From the NCBI RefSeq assembly GCF_036017915.1, contig NZ_CP107929.1, positions 1,302,001 to 1,366,000 of the forward strand: DNA of 64,000 nucleotides, given 5' to 3'. Made by a program: the position numbers and the translations under genes. The notes beneath the pieces are model-generated. The model saw nothing but the letters and a program-made list of their open reading frames with translations, made no database searches and was not told the DNA's origin. Positions within the stretch are counted from its first letter, which is position 1, and each line of letters opens with the position of its first letter. This document shows, piece by piece, positions 1-12,000 of the stretch. Source of the DNA: Micromonospora sp. NBC_00421. Lineage in GTDB: Bacteria; Actinomycetota; Actinomycetes; Mycobacteriales; Micromonosporaceae.

Positions 1-3000
1 GATCGGCGCGCGACGTGGACATCGACACGACATTCAACGACCTGGGCTTCGACTCCCTCGCGGCCGTCGAGCTTCGCGACGCGCTGAACAGGGTCACCGG
101 GCTCTCCCTGCCTTCCGGCCTCCTCTTCAACTACCCGACCCCGGCGGTACTCGCCGAACACCTCGGCGGTCAGCTCCTCGGCCTGGACGAGGGTCAGCGC
201 CAGGGTGACGACACGTACGGGGCCGCCGCCCTCGACGAGCCGATCGCGATCGTGGGCATGGCCTGTCGGCTGCCGGGAGGGGTCGCCTCTCCGGAGGACC
301 TCTGGCGTCTGGTCAACGGCGAGGTCGATGCGATCGACGGGTTTCCGACCAACCGCGGCTGGGACCTCGACTCGCTCTTCGCCTCCGATCCGGACAGCCC
401 CGGCAAGACCTACGCCACCACTGGTGGTTTCCTACACGACGCGGACCGGTTCGATGCCGAGTTCTTCGGCATCAGCCCCCGCGAGGCGGCGGCGATGGAT
501 CCGCAGCAGCGGCTGCTGCTGGAGACGGCGTGGGAGGCCATCGAGCACGGCGGGATCGACCCGGCCGGGTTGCGCGGCACCCGCACCGGCGTGTACGTCG
601 GCGCGACGGCGCAGGAGTACGGGCCACGGCTGCACGAGCCGTCCGGCGGACATGACGGTTATCTGCTGACGGGTAACACCGCAAGCGTCGCGTCGGGTCG
701 GGTGGCCTACACCTTCGGGTTGGAGGGGCCGGCGGTCACTGTCGACACGGCGTGTTCGTCCTCGTTGGTCGCGCTTCATCTGGCTGCCCAGTCGTTGCGT
801 CAGGGTGAGTGTGCGATGGCGCTCGCCGGTGGGGTGACGGTGATGGCGACCCCCGGCATGTTCGTGGAGTTCTCCCGGCAGCGGGGGTTGTCGCCGGATG
901 GGCGGTGCAAGGCGTTCTCGTCGTCGGCGGACGGGACGGGTTGGGCCGAGGGTGTGGGTGTGCTGGTGTTGGAGCGGCTGTCGGATGCGGTGCGTGGTGG
1001 GCGTCGGGTGTTGGCGGTGATCCGTGGTTCCGCGGTGAACCAGGACGGCGCGAGCAATGGTCTGACGGCCCCGAACGGCCCCTCGCAGGAGCGGGTGATC
1101 CGGGCCGCGTTGGCGAACGCGCGGTTGTCCGCCGCGGAGGTGGACGTGGTGGAGGCGCACGGTACGGGTACCCGGTTGGGTGACCCGATCGAGGCGCAGG
1201 CGCTGCTGGCAACCTACGGTCGGGACCGCCAGGAGCCGCTCCGGCTCGGCTCGTTGAAGTCGAACATCGGTCACACGCAGGCCGCGGCGGGTGTGGCGGG
1301 TGTGATCAAGATGGTGATGGCGATGCGCGCGGGGGTGATGCCCGCGACGTTGCACGTGGACGAGCCGACCCCCGAGGTCGACTGGTCGGCCGGCGCCGTG
1401 GAGTTGTTGACGCGGCCCCGCCAGTGGCCGGAGGTGGGCCGCCCGCGCCGGGCGGGTGTGTCGTCCTTCGGCGTGAGCGGAACCAACGCGCACCTCATCG
1501 TCGAGCAGGCCCCGGAGATCGAGGCTTCGCTGGCGGCGGAGCCTGCGGCGTCGGGTGTGGTGCCGTGGGTGGTCTCGGGTAGGTCGGTGGAGGCTGTGGT
1601 TGGTCAGGCGGGGCGGTTGGTGTCGTTTTTGGAGGGGTGTTCGGGGTGGGATGTGGTGGGGGTGGGTCGTTCGCTTGCGGTGTCGCGGGTGGGTTTTGAT
1701 CATCGTGCGGTGGTGGTGGGGGAGGGTCGGGAGGAGTTGTTGGCGGGTGTTCGGGGTTTGGCTGCGGGTGTGGTGGGTGGTGGGGTGGTGTCGGGTCGTG
1801 TGGTGTCGGGTGGTGGGGTGGCGTTTGTGTTTTCGGGGCAGGGTAGTCAGCGGGTGGGTATGGGGCGTGAGTTGTATGTGAGTGAGCCGGTTTTTGCGGC
1901 TGCTTTTGATGAGGTTGTTGCGGCTCTTGATGTGTTTTTGGATCGTTCTTTGGTTTCGGTGATTGAGGGTGAGCCGGAGCTTTTGGGGCGGACGGTGTTT
2001 ACTCAGCCGGCGTTGTTTGCGGTTGAGGTGGCGTTGTTTCGTTTGTTGGTTCATTACGGGGTGGTGCCGGATTTTGTGGTGGGTCATTCGGTGGGTGAGG
2101 TGGTGGCGGCTCATGTGTCGGGTGTGTTGTCGTTGGGGGATGCGGCGCGTTTGGTGTGTGCGCGGGGGCGTTTGATGGAGGGTGTGGGTGGGGCGATGGT
2201 GGCGGTGAATGTGGGTGGGGAGCGGGTGTCGGGGTGGTTGGAGGGGCGTTCGGGTGTGGGTGTGGCGGGGTTCAACAGTCCGGTGAGTACGGTGGTTTCG
2301 GGTGATGAGGGTGCGGTGTTGGAGGTGTTGGAGTTGGCTCGGGCGGAGGGGGTGCGGGCGACTCGTTTGAGGGTGGGTTGTGCTTTTCATTCGGCGTGTT
2401 TGGATGGGGTGTTGGAGGAGCTTACTGAGGTGGCGCGGGGGTTGACGTATTCGGTTCCGCGGATTCCGGTGGTGTCGAATGTGACGGGTGGGTTGGTGGA
2501 GGGGTTTTCGGCGGAGTATTGGGCTGTGCAGGCTCGGTCGGCGGTGCGGTTCGCTGATGGTGTGGGCACGTTGGTGGGGTTGGGTGTGTCGGCGTTTGTG
2601 GAGTTGGGGCCGGATGCGACGTTGGCGGGTTTGGTGGGTGAGTGTTTGGGGGGTGTCGAGGATGTGGTGGTGGTTCCGGTGTTGCGTGGGGGGCGTTCGG
2701 AGCGGCGTTCTCTGGTGACGGCTCTGGCGCGTGTGCATGTGCATGGGGTGGGGGTGGAGTGGGAGCGGTTGTTGCCGGGTGTGGGTGTGGTGGATCTACC
2801 GACGTACGCCTTCCAACGCCGACGCTTCTGGCTGGACGGCCCGCGTGCCGGTGACGTGGAGAGTCTGGGACTGACGGCTGCGGACCATCCGCTGCTGGCT
2901 GCGGTGATCGCGGAACCGGACGGCGGCGGGGTGCAGTTCTCCGGGTCGTTGTCGTTGTCGACGCGACCGTGGTTGGCAGATCACACGATCGGTGGGACGG

Positions 3001-6000
3001 TCCTGGTGCCGGCAACGGTGTTCCTGGAACTGGCCGGTCATGCCGCCGAGCAACTCGGACACGCCACCGTCGAGGAGCTCACCCTCGAATCACCCCTCAC
3101 GCTGACCGCAACCGCCGCAGTCTCGATCCGGCTGACCGTCGAGCGGGCCGATACGCGCGGAGACCGTCGGTTCACGGTGTACTCCAGGACCGGCGCAGGG
3201 CAGTGGACCGCCCACGCGGCCGGCCTGCTCACGCCCTTCGCCCCCTCGGCAGGTGTCTGCCTGGACCAGTGGCCGCCTGCTGATGGCGTCGCCATCCCGC
3301 TGGAGGGCGTCTACGACCGCCTCGACGATCGGGGTTACGGGTACGGACCGGCCTTCTGCGGTCTCCGTGCGGCCTGGCGCGTCGGGGACGATCTCTTCGC
3401 CGAGGTCGCGCTGCCCGACCAGCTGCACGACGAGGCCGGTCGTTTCGGCGTGCACCCCGTTCTGCTCGACGCGGCCCTGCACCCGCTGGTACTGGAGGCG
3501 GCGCAGGAGGGCGACACGATCCGCCTGCCGTTCTCGTTCTCGGGTTTCACCATGCACGCGGTCGGCGCCACGGTGCTGAGGGTCCGCTGGACCCGTACCG
3601 GCCAGGACACTGCGCGCCTCGCTGTCGCGGACGGGGCCGGCGCGCCGGTGGCGACGATCGGGGCGGTCTCCCTGCGACCTGTCGACCGTGATCGGCTCGC
3701 ACCGGCCGGTCCGGCCGTGGCGTCCCTGTACCGCGTGGACTGGGATGCCGTGCCTCCGGTCGATCCCGTCGACGAGCAGCGGTGGGTTCGCGTGGGCGAG
3801 GCGCCGCACGCTGACCTCGGGGCACTCCGTGCCGCTGTCGACGCGGGCCTCCCGGCACCGGAGTTCGTGGTGGTCAGTGGTCAGGAACTAGCTACCGACG
3901 CCCCGGCTGACGTGCCTCTGCAGACCCACGTGACGACGGTGCGCGGTCTGCAGGTGGTGCAGGAGTGGTTGACCAGCCGGCAGTTCGCCGAGAGTCGCCT
4001 GGTGGTGGTCCTGCCCGACGGCGCGCTACCCACGGCGGCGCTCGTGGGCCTGGTCCGGACCGTCCAGTCCGAGCATCCGGGCAGGCTGGCCCTGGTCCAC
4101 CTGGACGAGGGTGGGGCGGCGCTGTTGCCGGTGGCGTTGGCGTCGGGTGAGCCCGAGGTCGCGGTGCGCGGCGGTGGGCTGTTCGTACCGAGGCTGGCAC
4201 CGGCTTCGGGTGTGGTCGCGGCCGTGGCGGCGGGCCCGGCCCCGGAAGGCCCGGCCCCGGGGGGCATGGACCCGGAGGGAACGGTCCTGGTGACCGGTGG
4301 CTTGGGTACGTTGGGTCGTCTCGTGGCGCGGCGGTTGGTGTCGCACCACGGTGCGCGGCATCTGCTGCTGGTGAGTCGCCGTGGTGGTGCGGCTCCGGGC
4401 GCTGCGGAGTTCGTGGCGGAGCTGGCGACGTGGGGTGCGCGGGCCTCGGTGGCCGCCTGCGACGTGTCGGATCTCGACGCGTTGGCCGGTCTGTTGGACG
4501 AGGTGACGGCGGATCGTCCACTGACCGCTGTGGTGCACACGGCAGGCGTGCTGGACGATGCGACGGTCGGGTCGCTGACGGCGGGTCAGCTGGAGCGGGT
4601 GCTGCGCCCGAAGGTGGACGCGGCCTGGAACCTCCACCGGCTGACCCGCGACCGCAGGTTGTCCGCCTTCGTGGTCTTCTCGTCCATCGCAGGTCTGGTG
4701 GGCACCGCCGGTCAGGCGAACTACGCTGCGGCGAACACCTTCCTGGACGCTCTCGCGCAGCACCGCCGGGCGCAGGGTCTGCCCGCCACCTCGCTCGCCT
4801 GGGGGCTGTGGGACAGCGCCGAGGGCATGGCCGGCGGCCTCGGAGATGCGGACGTCGCGCGTTGGAAGCGCAGCGGAGTCCTCCCGCTGCACCCGGAACA
4901 GGGCATGGCGCTGTTCGACGCCGCGCTGGGTTCGGCGGAGCCGCTGCTGGTCCCGGCCGAGCTGGACCTGGGTGCGCTACGCGCCCTGGCCGAGGGCACC
5001 GGGCTCCCCGGCCTGTACACCGGCCTGGTCCGGGCACGCCGTCGGCAGGCGACGGGCGTCGCCCCCGGCGCCGGCTCGTCCTGGGCCCGACGGCTGGCCC
5101 CGCTCTCTCCCGACGACCGGGCACGAGCGGTGCTCGAGACCGTACGGGAGACCGTCGCCCTCGTGCTCGGGTACGGCGCTGGTGCCGACGTCGATCCCGG
5201 CAGGGCGTTCAGGGACGCCGGCTTCGATTCGCTGACCGGTGTGGAGTTCCGTAACCGGCTCGACGAACTGACGGGTCTGCGGTTGCCGGCCACGTTGGTC
5301 TTCGACTGCCCGTCGCCGGGGGCGGTGGCGGACTTCCTGCTGGCTCGACTCGAGGTGTCCGGACCGGTTGTCGCCCCGTCCGTGGTTGCGCACGACCTCG
5401 GTTCGGACGAGCCGATCGCCGTGGTCGGTATGGGGTGCCGTTATCCCGGTGGGGTCGGTTCGCCGGAGGATCTGTGGCGGCTGGTGGCGGCGGGCCGGGA
5501 TGCGATCGACGAGTTCCCGGCGGATCGCGGCTGGGACGTGGACGCGCTCTTCGACCCGGATCCGGGAAGGACCGGCAAGTCGTACACGCGTAGGGGTGGT
5601 TTCCTCTACGACGCTGCGGACTTCGATGCGGAGTTCTTCGGGCTGAGTCCGCGTGAGGCGGTGGCGACGGATCCGCAGCAACGCCTGTTGCTCGAGGTCG
5701 TGTGGGAGGCGTTGGAGCGGGGAGGTATCGATCCCGCCTCGCTGGCCGGTTCCTCGACCGGGGTGTACGCGGGTGTGATGTACAACGACTACGGGTCGCG
5801 GTGGGGGAGGGCTCCGGAGGGGTTCGAGGGCCATCTGCTGACGGGCACGATCGCGAGTGTGCTGTCGGGCCGGGTGGCGTACACGTTCGGCCTGGAGGGG
5901 CCGGCGGTGACCCTGGACACGGCCTGTTCCTCGTCGTTGGTGGCGGTGCATCTGGCAGCACAGGCGTTGCGTCGGGGCGAATGCTCGATGGCGGTTGCCG

Positions 6001-9000
6001 GTGGGGTGACGGTGATGTCGACGCCGAACACCTTCGTGGAGTTCTCCCGGCAGCGGGGGTTGTCACCGGACGGGCGGTGCAAGGCGTTCTCGTCGTCGGC
6101 GGACGGCACGGGCTGGGCCGAGGGTGCGGGCGTGCTGGTGTTGGAGCGGCTGTCGGACGCGCACCGGCTGGGGCACGACATCCTGGGGGTGATCAGGGGT
6201 TCCGCGGTCAACCAGGACGGTGCGAGCAACGGTCTCACCGCCCCGAACGGCCCGTCCCAGCAGCGGGTGATCCGTCAGGCTCTGGCCAACGCGGGGTTGA
6301 CGGCCTCCGATGTCGACGCCGTGGAGGCGCACGGCACGGGTACCCGGTTGGGTGACCCGATCGAGGCGCAGGCGCTCCTGGCGACCTACGGTCAGGAGCG
6401 GTCCGGTGACCAGCCCCTGTGGCTTGGATCGATCAAGTCGAATATCGGTCACACGCAGGCGGCGGCGGGTGTGGCGGGCATCATCAAGATGCTGATGGCG
6501 ATGCGTCACGGTGAGCTTCCGGCGACCCTGCACGTCGACGAGCCGACCCCCGAGGTCGACTGGACGGCGGGCACGGTGCAACTGCTGACGCAGGCGCAGA
6601 AGTGGCCGGAGCGCGGTCGTCCGCGTCGCGCATCGGTGTCGTCGTTCGGGATCAGCGGCACGAACGCGCATGTGGTCCTGGAACAGGGACCGGAGCCGAT
6701 CGTGGCAGGTGGCCCGGTCGTAGCGGGGCTTCCGATTGTGGTGTCCGCCAAGAGTGCGACGGCGCTGGTGGCCCGCGCGGGCCAGCTCCGCGGACTTCTG
6801 GCCTCGTCGGTCGTGGAGCCGGCGGTGATCGCTTCGGCTCTTGCGACGCGGGTTCCGCACCTTCCGGTCCGGGCGGCCGTCACGGGGGCGGACCGCGACG
6901 AGTTGCTCGCGGGTCTCGAGGCACTGGCTTCGGGCGGTTCCGCGCCGAACCTGGTGCAGGCCGTCGCCTCCGGCAGGGGCAGGACGGTGTTCGTCTTCCC
7001 GGGTCAGGGTTCGCAGTGGCAGGGCATGGCGCTCGAACTCCTCGACTCCTCCCCGGTGTTCGCCGCGCGGCTGGCGGAGTGTGGGCAGGCGCTGGCGCCG
7101 TTCACGGACTGGTCGCTGCTGGACGTGCTGCGCGGTGTGGACGGCGCGGCCGGTCTCGACCGGGTCGATGTGGTGCAGCCCGCGTTGTGGGCGGTGATGG
7201 TGTCGCTGGCGGCGCTGTGGCGTTCGGTGGGCGTCGAGCCCGATGCGGTGGTCGGTCACTCACAGGGCGAGATCGCGGCGGCGGTGGTCGCCGGGGTGTT
7301 ATCGATCGAGGACGCGGCGAAGATCGTCGCGTTGCGTAGCCGGGCGATCGTGAAGCTGGCCGGCACGGGCGGGATGGTGTCGGTGGCGCTGCCGGCCGAC
7401 GAGGTTCGCGCGCTCGTCGCCCGTTGGGGCGGAGCGGTCGAGATCGCCGCCCACAACGGCCCGGCGAGCACCGTCGTCTCCGGTGACCCGCAGGCGCTGG
7501 CCGACCTCGTCGCGCAGAGTGAGGTCGACGGATACCGTGCCCGCACCGTTCCGGTCGACTACGCCTCCCACTCCGCCCACGTCGACCTGTTGGAGGACGA
7601 GCTACGGGAGCTGTTGGCCGGCGTCACGCCGCGTACCGGTGAGATCAGCTTCTTCTCCACCGTCACCGGGCAGCCGCTGAGCGGTCCGGAACTCGACGGT
7701 GGGTACTGGTTCCGCAACCTCCGCCGGACCGTCCGGTTGGAGGAGGCCGTCCGTGCGCTGCTCCGCGACGGGTACCGTGTCTTCATCGAGGTCAGTGCCC
7801 ACCCGGTGCTCACCTCGGCGCTCGGTGACACCGCCGACGACGCCGGCGTACGCGGGGCCGTGGTCGTCGGATCGCTGCGGCGCGACGACGGTGGACCGGA
7901 CCGCTTCCTGGCCTCGGTCGCCGCGGCACACGTCAACGGGGTGCCGGTCGACTGGTCGGCGGTGGTCGGCGCCGCCGGTGGACCGGTCGACCTGCCCACG
8001 TACCCGTTCCAGCGGCAACGCCACTGGCTCGAAGGCCCGCCGCCAGCCGGGGACGCCGGCGGGCTCGGCATGGCCGCCGAACGCCACCCGCTCATCGGGG
8101 CTGCCCTCTGGATGGCGGCCGACGAGGACAAGCTGGTCCTGAGCGGACGGATCTCCCTCAGCGGGCAGCCGTGGTTGGCGGACCACGCCGTGGCGGGCAC
8201 CGTGCTGCTCCCCGGCACCGCCTTCGTCGACCTCGCGATCCGGGCGGGTGACCACACGGGTCTCGACCAACTCGACGAGTTGACGCTGGAGGCTCCGTTG
8301 GTGCTCACGGGCCGCGGCGCGGTGCAACTCCAGGTCGCGGTCGACGCTCCGGACCAGGAGGGTCGGCGTGCGTTGTCGATCCACTCCCGGCCGGAACCCG
8401 GGGCCGTCGACGCGCTGCCGAGCCCATGGGCCCTGCACGCCACCGGAACGCTGGGCCGCGCGCAGGCGCGCACGGGGGCGCGGGACGCCGCCGCCTGGCC
8501 TCCCGCCGGCGCGGAGCCGGTGGATCTGTCCGCGGCGTACGACACGCTCGCCGAGCGGGGCTTCCAGTACGGCCCGACCTTCCAGGGGTTGCGGGCGCTG
8601 TGGCGCGCCGGGACGGAGATGTTCGCCGAGGTCGCCCTGCCGACGGACGTCGCCCCGGACGGGTTCGGGATCCACCCGGCCCTGCTCGATGCCGCGCTGC
8701 ATCCGCTGGCGCTCGCCGAGGGCGGCCGGCTGGTGCTGCCGTTCGCCTGGACGGGCGTCCGGCTCCACGCGGCGAACGCCAACATGCTGCGGGTGCGGCT
8801 CACCCCTGCCGGCTCGGGTACCGCGATCTCCCTCGCCGATGCCGGCGGTGCGCCGATCGCGACGGTGACATCGCTGGGCCTACGGTCGGTCGACCCTGCG
8901 CAGCTGGCCGGTCGGACCACTGCGGACCAACCGCTACTCGAGGTGGAGTGGACGGCCGTCGGTGCCGGCCCCACGATCACCCGGTGGGCCGTGCTCGACG

Positions 9001-12000
9001 GGTCCGGCCACGGGCTGCCCGCCCCGCTGGGGACCTACCGTGACCTCTCCGGCATCGAGGGGGGTCCGCAGCTCGTCGTGGTCCCCGTCGCCGACGGGGA
9101 TCCCCGTGCCGTGGCACACAGCACCCTGCGGCTGGCCCAGGAATGGCTCGCCGACGCGCGGTTCGGCGATGCGCGTCTGGTCTTCGTCACCCGTGACGCG
9201 ACCACCGCCCGCACGGAGGCCGGCCTCGGCTCGGCTCCCGTCTGGGGGCTGGTGCGTACCGCGATGTCCGAGCACCCCGATCGGTTCGGCCTGGTGGACG
9301 TGACGCAGTGGGACCTCTCCGCGGCCGAGCTGGGCCGTGCGCTGGCCGTGCCGGGAGCACAGGCGTGCCTGCGGGACGGGGCGCTGCTGGTGCCGCGGCT
9401 GGTCAGGTCGCCTGCGACCAGCCACCCGGCGCCTGCGCTGGACCCCGGGGGCACCGTGCTGCTCACGGGTGCGTCGGGCACGCTGGGCCAGCTGTTCGCC
9501 CGCCATCTCGTCGCCGCGTACGGCGTACGGCACCTGCTGCTGGTGAGCCGCCGTGGCCGGGAGGCCCCGGGCATGCTGGAGCTGGAGGCCGAACTCGTCG
9601 CGCACGGAGCCGAGCTGTCCGTGGTCGCCTGCGACATCGCCGACCGGGCGGCGGTCGCCACCGTACTGGAGGGTGTTCCCGCCGAGCATCCGCTCACCGC
9701 TGTGCTCCACACCGCCGGCGTGCTCGACGACGGCACGCTGCAGGCACTCACGGCCGGGCAGCTCGACACCGTGCTGCGTCCCAAGATCGATGGTGCCCGG
9801 CACCTGCACGAGCTCACGGCGGGCCTGGACCTGGACGCGTTCGTCCTGTTCTCCTCGTTGGCCGGCACGGTCGGCACCGCAGGACAGGCCAACTACGCGG
9901 CGGCCAACACCTACCTGGATGCCCTGGCGCTCCACCGTCGGGCGCTGGGGCTGCCGGGCACCTCGCTCGCCTGGGGCCTGTGGGCCGCCGACAGCGGGAT
10001 GACCGCCCACCTGACCGACGCCGACCTGGCCCGGATGTCCCGAAGCGGAATCGCGCCGATCAGCAGTGAGCAGGGGCTGACGTTGTTCGACGCCGCCCTG
10101 GCGACCGGTCGCCCGGTACTCGTTCCGGCACTGCTGGACCACACCGGACTACGGCGGCGGAGCGAGGACGGCACGTTGGCCGCTCTCTTCCACGCACTGG
10201 TGCGCCCGGCGCGGCGGGTGGCGGTCGGCGAGCCGACAGGTGGAAGCCCGCTCCGGGAGCGACTGGCGGGCCTGCCGGCCCAGGACCAGCAGCGCGTACT
10301 GCTGGAGCTGGTTCGGGACACGGTGGCGTCGGTACTGGCGTACACCCGCGCCGACCAGGTCGCCACCGACCGAGCCTTCAGCGAGTTGGGCTTCGACTCG
10401 CTCAAGGCGGTGGAACTGCGCAACCGGTTGAACGCGGTGTCCGGGCTGAAGCTGCCCGCGACGTTGGTGTTCGACCACCCCGATCCGGTCGAGCTGGCGG
10501 GCTTCCTGCGGACGGCGCTCGTCGGTGCGGCGACCGGGGCGTCCGTGGCCGAACCGGTCGCCGGTGTTCCGGACGAGCCGATCGCGATCGTGGCGATGGC
10601 CTGTCGCTACCCGGGGAAGGTCGCCTCGCCGGAGGAGCTGTGGGCGCTGCTGTCCGACGAGCGGGACGGGGTGGGGCCGTTCCCGGACGATCGTGGCTGG
10701 GACCTGGACAACCTGTACGACTCGAACCCGGATCACGTGGGCACCTCGTACACCCGGCACGGCGGATTCCTCTACGACGCCGCGCAGTTCGATCCCGAGC
10801 TCTTCGGCGTGAGTGCGCGGGAGGCCACGGCCATCGACCCGCAGCAGCGCCTGCTGCTGGAGATCTGCTGGGAGGCGTTCGAGCGTGCCGGTATCGACCC
10901 GACCTCGCTCAAGGGCAGCCAGACCGGTGTGTTCGCCGGTGTCATGGCAAACGACTACGCCGCACGTCTGAAGGACGCCCCCGACGCGTTGGAGGGCTAC
11001 CTGTCGGTCGGTAGCACGGTCAGTGTCGCCTCCGGCCGGGTCGCCTACACGTTCGGCCTGCAGGGACCGGCGATCACCGTCGACACTGCCTGCTCCTCGT
11101 CGCTGGTCTCGATCCACCTCGCCGCGCAGGCACTACGCAACGGTGAGTGCGGGTTGGCGTTGGCAGGGGGTGTGACGGTGCTGGCCGCGCCGACGCTGTT
11201 CGTGGAGTTCAGCCGGCAGCGCGGCCTGGCACCGGACGGCCGCTGCAAGTCCTTCTCCGCGCAGGCGGACGGCACGGCGTGGGCCGAGGGCGCCGGAGTG
11301 CTCCTGTTGGAGCGGCTCTCCGACGCCCGGCGCAACGGCCGTCGGATCCTCGGGGTCCTGCGGGGCACCGCCGTCAACAACGACGGTGCGAGCAACGGTC
11401 TCACCGCCCCCAACGGTCCCTCCCAGGAACGGGTGATCCGCCAGGCACTCACCAACGGGGGGCTGGTCCCGGCGGACGTCGACGTGTTGGAGGCCCACGG
11501 CACCGGCACCACACTGGGTGACCCGATCGAGGCCCAGGCGGTGCTCGCCACGTACGGGCAGGAACGCACGTCCCCCCTCCTGATGGGCTCGCTGAAGTCG
11601 AACATCGGGCACGCCCAGGCCGCCTCGGGTGTTGCCGGCGTCATCAAGATGATCATGGCGATGCGGCACGGAACGGTGCCGAAGAGCCTGCACATCGACG
11701 AGCCCAGCCCGCACGTGGACTGGTCCGCCGGCCGGGTGGAACTCCTCACCACGGCGGTGCCCTGGCCCGAATCCGGACGTCCGCGCCGGGCGGGCGTCTC
11801 CTCCTTCGGCATCAGTGGTACCAATGCCCACGTCATCGTCGAGCAGCCACCGGCCACCGAGGCGGTCTCGCCGCCCCCGCCGATGCCGATCGTGCCGCTG
11901 GTGCTGTCCGCGCACAACGAGGCGGCGCTGCTGGCGCAGGCCGATCAGGTCGGCGCGGTCCTCGCCGGAGCCACGCAGGAGGACCTGGCGTCGACCGGAA

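Noticed and set aside
432..2744. 770-residue His/Thr/Pro/Arg-rich open frame on the minus strand
   Set aside because: It mirrors the first PKS module; its odd composition comes from the G+T-rich AT segment on the other strand.
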